Source of the DNA: Candidatus Paceibacterota bacterium
Lineage (GTDB): Bacteria; Verrucomicrobiota; Verrucomicrobiia; Limisphaerales; UBA8199
Length of the DNA: 64,000 nt
Assembly (NCBI GenBank): GCA_035452965.1
Contig: DAOTCE010000005.1
Coordinates: 235,523 to 299,522, forward strand
Direction of reading: 5' to 3'
The position numbers and the translations under genes were made by a program. This document shows, in pieces, positions 9,055 to 17,536 of the stretch (within the stretch, counting starts at the first letter, position 1; every line of letters starts with the position of its first letter). Below the pieces are notes generated by a model. It was not told the DNA's origin, made no database searches, and saw only the letters and a list, made by a program, of their open reading frames with translations.

Positions 9055-9678
9055 ATGATCAAAACGCTGCTGCTAATTATTGAGCCGGCCACGACTTGGG
9101 AGGGCATCTCCCGTGCCCGGCGCAGCGTGCCTTTTGTCCTGGTCGCGTTTCTGTTGCCACTATTGTTGCTCGCGTCGGTTGGGGAGGGCTACGGGCTGGT
9201 CAACTGGGGAAAGTGGCAGGATTTTGGCCGCCTGAAGAAATTCTCGGCGGCCGAAGCCTTAGTGGTCCAAACTGCTCAGATCGTGCTTTCGCTGGTTGTT
9301 GTGCTTATGGGCGCCTACTTCCTCAAGTTGGTGGGTGAGACGTTCTGCGGCCGGCATTCGTACGCGCAAGCTTTCGCTACGGTCGCTTACAGCCTGAGTC
9401 CGCTTTTTCTGCTGCGCCTGCTGGATGCATTTCGCGGGATTTCACCTTGGGTGAGCTGGGCGATTGGAATTCTGCTGTCTATCGGGGTGCTGTATCATGG
9501 GTTGCCGCGGATGATGGAGACTGACCCGGCGCACGCTTTTGGGCAGTTCTTCATGAGCGCCCTGCTCTTGGTGCTGGTCACCGGCTTGGTGCGGTTTGCC
9601 ACCGCTGCCTACTTGCAGGGGAAGTTCACCAAGGTTCAGGTCATTGTTTCCGACTTGGCCGCGCAATTGCCTTTCTGA
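9055..9678 (+). CDS. Yip1-family integral membrane protein
   Basis: A 207-residue protein with about five hydrophobic segments (about 24-46, 75-98, 115-135, 142-158, 175-195). The opening MIKTLLLIIEPATTWEGI is typical of bacterial Yip1-domain proteins, in which an N-terminal helix with a P-x-x-T/W motif precedes a five-helix membrane domain. Function is unknown in bacteria. The ATG at 9055 was chosen over a GTG at 9016 because it gives the family N-terminus. The last 38 bases overlap the 3' end of murQ on the other strand. Confidence 0.72.
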   Translation: MIKTLLLIIEPATTWEGISRARRSVPFVLVAFLLPLLLLASVGEGYGLVNWGKWQDFGRLKKFSAAEALVVQTAQIVLSLVVVLMGAYFLKLVGETFCGRHSYAQAFATVAYSLSPLFLLRLLDAFRGISPWVSWAIGILLSIGVLYHGLPRMMETDPAHAFGQFFMSALLLVLVTGLVRFATAAYLQGKFTKVQVIVSDLAAQLPF

Positions 9679-10540
9679 CGATCCAACTGCGGCGCTTCAG
9701 TATCGCCAGCGCCGCCTCGTAATCCTGCCCCGTCAGTTCTTGCACGATGCGCACCGCACGGCCCCGCAGCTTTACGTTCGAGGGGTTCAAATCGATCATC
9801 AAATTGCTCCGCACTTTGCCCAGGCGCACCATCGAGAGTGTGGTGAGTAGATTCAAGAGCAGCTTCGTCGCCGTGCCCGCCTTCAGGCGGGTCGAGCCAG
9901 TCAACAACTCAGGCCCGAGGCTGGGAGCAATGACGATGTTGGGCCGCAACGCACGCGGTATCTCCAGAAAAGGGTTGAAGCACACCAAAGCGGTGGTTGC
10001 CCCACGCCGTTTCGCCTCTCGTAGCGCGCCCCAGACAAATGGCGTGGTGCCGCTCGCCGCGATGCCTACTACCACGTCCTGGCGGTTGATGCCGCGTGCC
10101 TTGATGGTCCGGACGCCGGCCCTCACGTTATCCTCCGCGCCTTCAACCGACTGCCACAGCGCCTTCTGTCCGCCTGCCACGATGCCTTGAACCAAGTCTG
10201 GTGAGGTGCGGAATGTGGGTGGGCATTCGCTGGCGTCCAGCACCCCCAGCCGTCCGCTGGTGCCCGCGCCGACATAGAACAACCGGCCACCGCTCCGAAA
10301 CGCACGCACAATCGCCCGGATGACCAACTCTATGCGGCGATGTTCGTTCAGCAACTTTCTTGGTACGCGGGCTTCCTCGGAGAGCATCAGCGCGATCGCC
10401 TTTCTGAGGGAGAGTTTGTCCAGGTTCATAGACCGGCGGTGGCGCTGTTCGGTTGGGGATGGTTTTGCCGACCGCACGAGTTCCTTGTTGCCCAAATATC
10501 TCTCGTCTGACGTCTTTGGATCGCCCATCATCGGTGCCAC
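9641..10540 (-). CDS. murQ: N-acetylmuramic acid 6-phosphate etherase
   Basis: A 299-residue cytoplasmic enzyme that cleaves the lactyl ether of MurNAc-6-phosphate in cell-wall recycling. It has YVGAGTSGRLGVLDASECPP (catalytic Glu of SECPP), the second catalytic glutamate in SVEGAED, GIAASGTTPFVWGAL, and the terminal MVRLGKVRSNLMIDL pattern. Compared with E. coli MurQ the C-terminus is shorter by about 25 residues. The start may be the ATG at 10540 or one a few codons in; TEQRHRRSMNLDKLS is the conserved opening. It is divergent from mnmE with only 53 bases between. AmgK/MupP or phosphotransferase partners are not adjacent. Confidence 0.92.
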   Translation of the reverse strand: MAPMMGDPKTSDERYLGNKELVRSAKPSPTEQRHRRSMNLDKLSLRKAIALMLSEEARVPRKLLNEHRRIELVIRAIVRAFRSGGRLFYVGAGTSGRLGVLDASECPPTFRTSPDLVQGIVAGGQKALWQSVEGAEDNVRAGVRTIKARGINRQDVVVGIAASGTTPFVWGALREAKRRGATTALVCFNPFLEIPRALRPNIVIAPSLGPELLTGSTRLKAGTATKLLLNLLTTLSMVRLGKVRSNLMIDLNPSNVKLRGRAVRIVQELTGQDYEAALAILKRRSWIVRKAIARPSRKQ

Positions 10541-10593
10541 TATTGATCAAGCCTGCGGCTTTTCAAAGCCTGAAGTGCAAAAGCGGAAACCAA

Positions 10594-11964
10594 ATGCTGG
10601 ACGACACCATAGCTGCAATTGCGACGCCGCTCGGCGAAGGCGGTCTGGCCGTGATCCGCATTTCCGGCCCGCAGGCGCTCGCAGTGGCCGATCGCTGCTT
10701 CCTCCCGGCGCGTGAAAATGCCGTGAAGCCGTCAGTCGCGGCGACCCACACCATTCATCTTGGTCATATTGTGAGCGACGGGCAGAAGGTGGACGAGGCG
10801 ATGCTGGCGGTGATGCGCGCCCCGCGCACCTTCACGCGCGAACATGTGGTCGAAATCACCTGCCACGGCGGCATCCTGGCCACGAAGCTGGTGCTGGATG
10901 CGGTGCTTGCGGGCGGCGCCCGGCTGGCTGAACCCGGTGAATTCACACGCCGCGCCTTTCTTAACGGGAGAATTGACCTGGCGCAGGCCGAGGCTGTCTC
11001 CGACCTGATCCATTCGCGCACCGAGTTGGCGTTGCGTGCCGCCAACGAGCAACTCGCTGGCAGTCTCTCCCGGCGAATCGGCGAACTGCGCGACCAGATG
11101 CTCGAAACGCTTGCCCACGTCGAGGCGCACATTGACTTCCCCGAAGAGGACATCGCGCCGGATACCCGCAGCCGGCTCGTTGCGCGGCTTGAACGCGGCG
11201 TTGCCTTCATGGACGAGCTGCTGCGCACTGCCGGCGAGGGGCGAATCCTCCGCCGTGGCGTCCGAGGTGCTATTATCGGTCGGCCAAACGCCGGCAAGTC
11301 CAGTCTTCTCAATCAGCTCCTTGGCAGCGACCGCGCCATCGTTTCCGCCATTCCTGGAACTACCCGCGACACCATCGAAGAAACTACGAATATCCGCGGG
11401 CTGCCGGTCATGCTCGTGGACACCGCGGGGTTGCGCGAGGTCGACGACGAGATCGAAGCCGAGGGCGTTCGTCGCAGCCGCGAGGCCCTGCAACAGGCGG
11501 AGTTTGTCTTGCACGTGTTGGACGCGTCCGAGTTGCTGACACGCGCTGACGAGAGTTGTTTGGCGGAGTGCTCGGGTAAGAAATGTGTCTTGGTTCGGAA
11601 CAAGATTGACCTGCCGGTCCGGCTGCAATTGCCACCAGGCCTAAGTGCCCCAGTAGTGGACGTTTGCTGCCTGACCGGGCAGGGAATTGAGCCGCTCAAG
11701 GACGAGATGAAGAAGTTGGTGTGGTCCGGCGAAATCAGAGCCGAGATGTTGCAGGTAATGATCAACTCGCGCCACCAAGATGCGCTCAACCGCGCGCGGG
11801 CTGCCACCCTGCGCGCGGTAGAAGACCTATGCGCCGCCCAGCCCCTTGAGCTCCCCGCCCTGGACCTGCGTATCGCAGTCAATGCAATTGGTGAAATTGT
11901 CGGCCAGACTACTACCGACGACATCTTGGATACAATCTTCAGCCAGTTTTGCATTGGCAAATAG
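10594..11964 (+). CDS. mnmE: tRNA modification GTPase MnmE
   Basis: A 456-residue GTPase that with MnmG installs the 5-carboxymethylaminomethyl group on U34 of tRNAs. It has the N-terminal folate-binding domain (DTIAAIATPLGEGGLAVIRI), a helical domain interrupted by a Ras-like G domain with G1 GRPNAGKSS (about 230), G3 DTAG (about 276) and G4 NKID (about 335), and the C-terminal CIGK with the catalytic cysteine. Length matches the family (about 455). The ATG at 10594 is at the family position; an upstream in-frame extension to 10453 does not match MnmE and overlaps murQ. Confidence 0.97.
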   Translation: MLDDTIAAIATPLGEGGLAVIRISGPQALAVADRCFLPARENAVKPSVAATHTIHLGHIVSDGQKVDEAMLAVMRAPRTFTREHVVEITCHGGILATKLVLDAVLAGGARLAEPGEFTRRAFLNGRIDLAQAEAVSDLIHSRTELALRAANEQLAGSLSRRIGELRDQMLETLAHVEAHIDFPEEDIAPDTRSRLVARLERGVAFMDELLRTAGEGRILRRGVRGAIIGRPNAGKSSLLNQLLGSDRAIVSAIPGTTRDTIEETTNIRGLPVMLVDTAGLREVDDEIEAEGVRRSREALQQAEFVLHVLDASELLTRADESCLAECSGKKCVLVRNKIDLPVRLQLPPGLSAPVVDVCCLTGQGIEPLKDEMKKLVWSGEIRAEMLQVMINSRHQDALNRARAATLRAVEDLCAAQPLELPALDLRIAVNAIGEIVGQTTTDDILDTIFSQFCIGK

Positions 11965-12087
11965 GCGGGGCCATTTACAGGGCATGCCGTGAGCCCTCAA
12001 GTAGCGGGGGCGATTCGCACAGGGACTGCCCCTGCCTGCGGGAGCAAAATGTGACCCGACTTGACGCCTTGAGGCCCGAGGGGGGCT

Positions 12088-12861
12088 TCAAAGCATGCGT
12101 AACAGGAAGGTGAAAATCGCCATGGCGCTCAAGCCGATGGCGAAATTGGTCAGGACGAGAGCCTTGTGGTGTTTAAGGATCTCGCCGAAGACCGCGTGCA
12201 CGGCGAGGAAGAAGAACCCGCCGCCGACGTGGGCGACGGCAGCGTCGAGCCAGAAGGTCGAGGCGTGTCGGAGGAAGAGCCACCCGAGGATGCCACCGAG
12301 GAGCGTGGTGGATTCAACGGCGGCGACGCGGAGCAGGGTTTGAGCGCGGTTGAAGCCAGCGCCCAGCAGAAGGCTGGCCAGAGCCAGGCCCTCCGGGACT
12401 TTATGAACACAGATGGCCAGGATGAGGGAGAGATCGAGCACGCGCCCGCCATGAGCGTGGGAGGTTTCGGCCTCGTGACCGGCAGCGAGGGCGACACCGT
12501 CGGCCACGCAGTGAACAGTCAGAGCCAAGGTCATGGCGGTGGCAATCTCGCTGAAATGGTGGGTGGCGGTTTCGTCAAAGTGGCTGGCCGCGCAGGCTGG
12601 GCAGACATGGTAAACGTATTTGCTGATAATGGCGAAAAGGACGTAGCCGGACCCGGCGGCGATCAGAGTGCCCCACCAGCGCAACACCACGAGGCTCTCT
12701 GGGAGAATCGCAAAAAGGGTCACACCCAGAAGGGTGCCGGCGCCGAGGCTGATCAAGGCGCAAAGCCGATGGTGCGATGTGCCGAGCGAAGCGCCAAGCG
12801 CGCCACCGCCGACCGCTAGGGCGAAGGCGAGCGCTACGTTAGCAATGGTCATGCTTTCCAT
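12088..12861 (-). CDS. ZIP-family metal transporter
   Basis: A 257-residue inner-membrane protein with about eight hydrophobic helices, resembling ZIP zinc/divalent metal importers. The helix IV pattern is LALTVHCVADGVALAAG (H and D ligands) and helix V is LAICVHKVPEGLALASLL (HxxPEG), the two metal-binding helices of ZIPs. The loop between helices III and IV holds CPACAASHFDETATHH, a probable cytosolic metal-sensing segment. Translation may begin at the ATG at 12861 or at 12852. Metal specificity cannot be told from sequence. Confidence 0.88.
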   Translation of the reverse strand: MESMTIANVALAFALAVGGGALGASLGTSHHRLCALISLGAGTLLGVTLFAILPESLVVLRWWGTLIAAGSGYVLFAIISKYVYHVCPACAASHFDETATHHFSEIATAMTLALTVHCVADGVALAAGHEAETSHAHGGRVLDLSLILAICVHKVPEGLALASLLLGAGFNRAQTLLRVAAVESTTLLGGILGWLFLRHASTFWLDAAVAHVGGGFFFLAVHAVFGEILKHHKALVLTNFAIGLSAMAIFTFLLRML

Positions 12862-12949
12862 GAATGAACGGGTTAAGGCTTGAATGTCTGCGACTGCGAT
12901 TCAAGCGGAAAGTCTTTTGAGCGGAGGGGGGGCTGGGCTCCGGCGGTTG

Positions 12950-13852
12950 CTATGTGAGCGTTTCGGTAGCCAGCTTGACGGTGAGAGTTGAAGTCGCCCC
13001 CGGGGGCAGGCTGATGCTGTTCGAAGCAACATTGCCTGCTTCGACGCAGATCATGCGCTCGAACTCCTCGTCACCGAAGTCAGGCATTTGTCGTGACTTG
13101 GCAGTCCACGGGTTCCAGACCACGGTGGAGGCGGAACCATGTTTCTCGATACGGATTATGCGGCCGAAGCGCGGGTCAAGAATTTCCACGGTGCCGGTGG
13201 CGTTCTGGTAAACACGGTCCACTTCGGAGGCGATGCGAAGGGTCTCGTTGGTCTCGGTCTGCTCCACAAAATGGGCGACCTTATCCAGGTAGTTAAGGCC
13301 ATTGAGACCGCTGACCGAAATGGCGGTGATGTCACTCACTTCAAAATAGGAATGCAGACAGTTCTCAAAAGTGAATTCAGCGTCGTTGGACTGGTTGGTA
13401 ATAACGAGTTGCAGCGTCAGGGACTGGCTCACCGTGACAAGGTAGTCGGCGGTGAATGGCGTAAAGTCCGAAGCCTCAGGGCAGGCAGGCAAACGGAACC
13501 GCACACTGACGCTGCCATCCGGGGCTGGGGCGACTTCTTTGAGGTCCCAGGTCTTGACGCGGGCGAAGCCGTGCTGGCCTAAGCCCTCCCGCTGTCCAAA
13601 CCAGGGGAAGACCACAGGGATGCCACCCCGAATAGGTTGGCCCTCGACAAAGCGGCTGCATTGGCTGAGGAAAAGCATGGGCGGCTCATCCTTCTTCTTG
13701 AATTGGGTGACATGCGCGCCCTGGAGGTAGATTGCGGCTGAGCTCCAGGGTGTGCTGATTTCGAGCATGGGCAGCTCGCCTTGGCCGTCGAGAAACGTCA
13801 CGCGTCCGAGGGCGCCTGGGGCAGCCGTTGTGCCTGATTGACTGGTTGTCAT
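12950..13852 (-). CDS. D-hexose-6-phosphate mutarotase (YeaD-like)
   Basis: A 300-residue protein of the aldose-1-epimerase superfamily, YeaD branch, which interconverts anomers of glucose-6-phosphate and related sugars. Family features include AAIYLQGAHVTQF (about 39-51), QPIRGGIPVVFPWFG (about 75-89), the conserved histidine in CLHSYFEVSD (about 167-176) and VWNPW near 250. Length is typical. The ATG at 13852 was preferred to an upstream frame extension to 13900, which has no family match. It stands alone on the minus strand between the ZIP gene and the FG-GAP gene. Confidence 0.87.
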   Translation of the reverse strand: MTTSQSGTTAAPGALGRVTFLDGQGELPMLEISTPWSSAAIYLQGAHVTQFKKKDEPPMLFLSQCSRFVEGQPIRGGIPVVFPWFGQREGLGQHGFARVKTWDLKEVAPAPDGSVSVRFRLPACPEASDFTPFTADYLVTVSQSLTLQLVITNQSNDAEFTFENCLHSYFEVSDITAISVSGLNGLNYLDKVAHFVEQTETNETLRIASEVDRVYQNATGTVEILDPRFGRIIRIEKHGSASTVVWNPWTAKSRQMPDFGDEEFERMICVEAGNVASNSISLPPGATSTLTVKLATETLT

Positions 13853-14099
13853 ATTTTGCCTCTGACCGGGACTATACCAGAGTCGGCATCGGCAGGGCAC
13901 GTAGTTTTACGCGCCGCGCCGCGCACTCAAAAAGGCGCTCGGGCATTCACTTGCCCATCCTGGTTGCCGCTGGCACACTAAGCACACATGCGTGTATGGC
14001 TTCTGGCTTGGACAGAGAGACTGGAGACCTTTCTTTTCGAAGTGTTCGTCCAAGCCCGGCGCATTGTTCCACGTTTGCTGCGCGTGGACTGAAATTCCT

Positions 14100-16157
14100 A
14101 TGCAATGCCTGTATCTCGCTCTTAGCATCACTTGGCTGTTAGCGATCACAGTGGTTAATACCCAGGCGGCAGGATTAGAACGGCTGAAATACCACAATCC
14201 CGGTCTGGTGGTGGACTTGGGGGTCGGATTATGGGCGTGGCCGTTGCCAATGGACTTTGATGGGGACGGCGACTTTGATCTTGTCGTCAACTGCCCGGAC
14301 GTACCTTACAACGGTGTGTATTTCTTCGAGAACGCTGCCAGCGGCGGCAGATTGAACAAGCTGCCCGTCTTCAAACCCAGCCGCCGCATCAGCAGGGGGT
14401 TGCAGAATGTCCAGGTCAGTTACTTGAACGGCAGCCCATGCGTTCTTTCGCCAGGCCACGAGTATCCCGACTTTCTCAAGACCGGCCTTGCGACCGGGAA
14501 GCGACTCCCGATCTCTGCAAATATCCATCCCAACAAAGTCCGCGCGAACATGTGGCGCTACGTGGATTACGACGGCGACAACGCGCTCGATCTCGTGGTG
14601 GGGATTGGGGATTGGACGGATTATGGTTGGGACAACGCCTACACGCCCGAGGGCCAATGGACCAACGGTCCCCTGCGCGGTTTTGTTTATTGCATCCGCA
14701 ACCATGGCACGACGGCGAAGCCTGTTTACGACAAACCAGTGAAGATCAGAGCGGGCGACAAACCGGTCGAGACATTTGGCTGGCCCTCGCCGAACTTCGC
14801 GGACTTCGACGGCGACGGCGATCTGGACCTTTTGTGCGGTGAATTCCTCGATGGCTTCACTTACTTCGAGAACATCGGCGCGCGCACCGCGCCGAAATAT
14901 GCGCCAAGCTGCCGACTGACCTTGCCCCCCGGTGCGCATAAGTCTGCCCCTCCGTTCGCCTGGTTGGCGGAGAAGGAGAGCGCTGGCCTTCCTGGTTCGC
15001 CGAGACCGCTTGCGATGGACCTGGAAATGGTCACGCCGACAGCGATAGACTGGGACAAGGACGGCGACCTTGATCTCATCGTTGGCGACGAGGATGGACG
15101 CGTTGCTTTTCTCGAGAATACTGGCAAATTCACGACTGACCATACGCCGCAATTTCTGCCGCCTGTTTACTTCCAACAGGAGGCAGACGAGTTGAAGTGT
15201 GGCGCGCTGGCGACGCCAACAGGCGTTGATTGGGACGGAGATGGCGATATTGACATCGTTAGCGGCAACACGGCGGGCTATATCCTCTTCTTCGAGAACC
15301 TCAGCGGGCCCGGGGTCGAGAAGCCTGGTTGGGCCAGGCCGGAGTATCTCCGGGCAGGTGGCAAAGTAATCCGCGTAATGGCGGGTCCGAACGGCAGCAT
15401 CCAGGGGCCCGCCGAAGCGAAGTGGGGCTACACGACGTTGAGCGTGGCGGATTGGGATGGCAATACCTTGCCCGACATCCTCATGAATTCTATTTGGGGA
15501 AAAGTGGTCTGGTTCAAGAACGTCGGCACGCGCAAGGCGCCCAAACTTGCCGCCGCGCAACCGATCGAAGTCGAATGGAACGGCCCGCAGCCTTCGCTCG
15601 CTTACGGGTGGCTTCGCCCCGAGGGCAAGGCGCTCCTCACTCAGTGGCGCACGACGCCATTTGCCGTTGATTGGAATCGTGATGGCCTGACCGACCTCAT
15701 CATGCTCGACCAGCAGGGCTACCTTGCGCTATTCGAGCGTGCTAAACGCGTCGGCCAACTCGTGCTGCTCCCGCCCAGGCGCGTGTTTTGCGACGAGAGG
15801 GGGGAACCGCTGTCGCTTAGCAAAGGCTCCGCGGGCAAGAGTGGCCGCCGCAAGCTCTGCATCGTGGATTGGGATGGCGATGGCAACCTCGACATCCTCT
15901 TAAGTTCCGCCAATGCGACGTTTCTCCGCCAGGCGGATGCCCGCGATGGCAAGTGGTTCTTCCAGGACATGGGGCTGCTCGCGCGGCGGAACCTCGAAGG
16001 CCACGACGTCAGCCCTACCGTAGTGGACTTCAATGGCGATGCCGTTCCGGACTTCCTCGGCGGTGCGGAAGATGGACGTTTCTATTACCTCCGCAATCCT
16101 CGCGCTGCGAGCGAGCGAGGGAGCAACTTTGAACCGGGCAGGAAGCCCGGCGCGTGA
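14100..16157 (+). CDS. Secreted FG-GAP/VCBS beta-propeller protein
   Basis: A 685-residue exported protein: a signal peptide (about 1-20, ending near TQAAG) followed by nine calcium-loop repeats of the form D-x-D-G-D-x-x-D-L, for example DFDGDGDFDLV, DYDGDNALDLV, DFDGDGDLDLL, DWDKDGDLDLI, DWDGDGDIDIV, DWNRDGLTDLI and DWDGDGNLDIL. FG-GAP/VCBS repeats fold as a propeller that binds calcium and often glycans or other proteins. No catalytic domain is visible. The ATG at 14100 starts the signal peptide. The last four bases overlap the GTG of the MFS gene, so a substrate-capture role beside a transporter is possible but is only inferred. Confidence 0.78.
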   Translation: MQCLYLALSITWLLAITVVNTQAAGLERLKYHNPGLVVDLGVGLWAWPLPMDFDGDGDFDLVVNCPDVPYNGVYFFENAASGGRLNKLPVFKPSRRISRGLQNVQVSYLNGSPCVLSPGHEYPDFLKTGLATGKRLPISANIHPNKVRANMWRYVDYDGDNALDLVVGIGDWTDYGWDNAYTPEGQWTNGPLRGFVYCIRNHGTTAKPVYDKPVKIRAGDKPVETFGWPSPNFADFDGDGDLDLLCGEFLDGFTYFENIGARTAPKYAPSCRLTLPPGAHKSAPPFAWLAEKESAGLPGSPRPLAMDLEMVTPTAIDWDKDGDLDLIVGDEDGRVAFLENTGKFTTDHTPQFLPPVYFQQEADELKCGALATPTGVDWDGDGDIDIVSGNTAGYILFFENLSGPGVEKPGWARPEYLRAGGKVIRVMAGPNGSIQGPAEAKWGYTTLSVADWDGNTLPDILMNSIWGKVVWFKNVGTRKAPKLAAAQPIEVEWNGPQPSLAYGWLRPEGKALLTQWRTTPFAVDWNRDGLTDLIMLDQQGYLALFERAKRVGQLVLLPPRRVFCDERGEPLSLSKGSAGKSGRRKLCIVDWDGDGNLDILLSSANATFLRQADARDGKWFFQDMGLLARRNLEGHDVSPTVVDFNGDAVPDFLGGAEDGRFYYLRNPRAASERGSNFEPGRKPGA

Positions 16158-17428
16158 ACGACGATATTCCAGCGTCTCATCCCCTCCGCTACGCGTGGTT
16201 CGTGGTCGTGTTGCTGTTTCCGGTGGCGCTCCTCAACTACCTCGACCGGCAGATGCTCGCGACAATGAGGGTTTCGATGGTCGAGGACATCCCGAGCATC
16301 GCAAACAAGGCGGACTGGGGCATGGTGCTGGCTTGCTTCAAATGGACCTATGCGGTCCTGAGCCCGTTCGGCGGCTTCATCGCTGACCGGGTCAGCCGGC
16401 GGCATGTCATTGGGGCCAGCCTGCTCGTTTGGTCGGCGGTGACTTGGTGGACAGGACACGTCGCCACGTTCCATGAACTCATGGCTGCCCGTGCGCTTAT
16501 GGGCGTTAGCGAAGCCTTCTACATCCCGGCCGCGCTCGCGTTGATCGCAGATTATCACCCGGGACTCACCCGGTCACGGGCGGTGGGGGTGCATCAGACC
16601 GGCATCTACGTGGGGCAAATTCTCGGCGGGTTTGCGGGTTACGTTGCAGATTCGCCGGAGCATGGCTGGCGCTGGGCGTTCACGACGTGCGGCCTGGTGG
16701 GTGTCGTTTATGCGATGCCCCTGTTCGCGATTCTGCGCAATCCCGTGCGCCCCGCCCCTGATGCCGTGACTCAAGTGGTGAGCGGCAACGTCTTTCGCGG
16801 GCTGCTCACGAACCGCAATTTCATTCTGCTCGTGCTCTACTTCACCCTGCCTGCAATCGCGGGTTGGGTAGTGCGCGATTGGATGCCCGACATCCTGAAA
16901 GAGAAATTTGGTCTCGGTCAGGGCCGCGCAGGCGTGAGCGCGATTCTCGTTGTGCAATTCGGCGCGCTCGTCGGCGCGCTGCTCGGCGGCACGCTGGCCG
17001 ATCGTTGGATGCGCACCTCGCCGCGCGGGCGAATCTTCACGAGCGCCATCGGCACACTACTGTTGCTCCCCGCGCTTTTCAGCGTCGGTTACGCTGGCAC
17101 GCTTGCCGTTGCCATCCTCGGCCTCAGCATCTTTGGGCTGGGTTGGGGGTTCTTTGACTGCAACAACATGCCCATCCTGTGCCAGGTGGCTCGCTCCGAG
17201 TGGCGGGCCACCGGTTACGGCATCATGAACCTCGTCAGCATCAGTTGCGGCGGTTTCGGGGACTGGGCTTTCGGCGCGTTGCGCGATCGGCACGTCCCGC
17301 TCAACCTCATATTCGGCGTCTTTGCCGGTGTTGCCCTGCTTTCCGTCGTTATCGTGCTGCTGATCAAGGCCGAGCCAAACCAGAGCGTTCGTGAACCTGA
17401 GGGCGCCCGGCGATCGGCAGATGCTTGA
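16154..17428 (+). CDS. Major facilitator superfamily transporter
   Basis: A 424-residue inner-membrane permease with about twelve hydrophobic helices. The N-terminal half has NYLDRQMLATM and the loop motif FIADRVSRRHVI (MFS motif A), then RALMGVSEAFYIPA, typical of the anion:cation symporter/phthalate permease-like branch that carries organic acids or sugar acids. The second half has GGTLADRWMRTSPRG. The GTG at 16154 overlaps the stop of the FG-GAP gene (GTGA), indicating coupled translation. The substrate is unknown. Confidence 0.87.
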   Translation: MNDDIPASHPLRYAWFVVVLLFPVALLNYLDRQMLATMRVSMVEDIPSIANKADWGMVLACFKWTYAVLSPFGGFIADRVSRRHVIGASLLVWSAVTWWTGHVATFHELMAARALMGVSEAFYIPAALALIADYHPGLTRSRAVGVHQTGIYVGQILGGFAGYVADSPEHGWRWAFTTCGLVGVVYAMPLFAILRNPVRPAPDAVTQVVSGNVFRGLLTNRNFILLVLYFTLPAIAGWVVRDWMPDILKEKFGLGQGRAGVSAILVVQFGALVGALLGGTLADRWMRTSPRGRIFTSAIGTLLLLPALFSVGYAGTLAVAILGLSIFGLGWGFFDCNNMPILCQVARSEWRATGYGIMNLVSISCGGFGDWAFGALRDRHVPLNLIFGVFAGVALLSVVIVLLIKAEPNQSVREPEGARRSADA

Positions 17429-17536
17429 CCAATTTCCGCGCGCAGTCCCGAACCTGCGCGGGGGAACTGCGGGAGAGAGAATATGCGGAACCGGCGGTCC
17501 TGAAATATCTTGTCGCCGTCCTGCAACGCGTTTCCG

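Noticed and set aside
12166..12819. 217-codon plus-strand frame opposite the ZIP gene
   Set aside because: Acidic low-complexity shadow frame without family match.
14229..15560. 443-codon minus-strand frame
   Set aside because: Lies inside the FG-GAP gene; its translation is Arg/Val/Ala-rich without motifs, while the plus frame has nine calcium loops.
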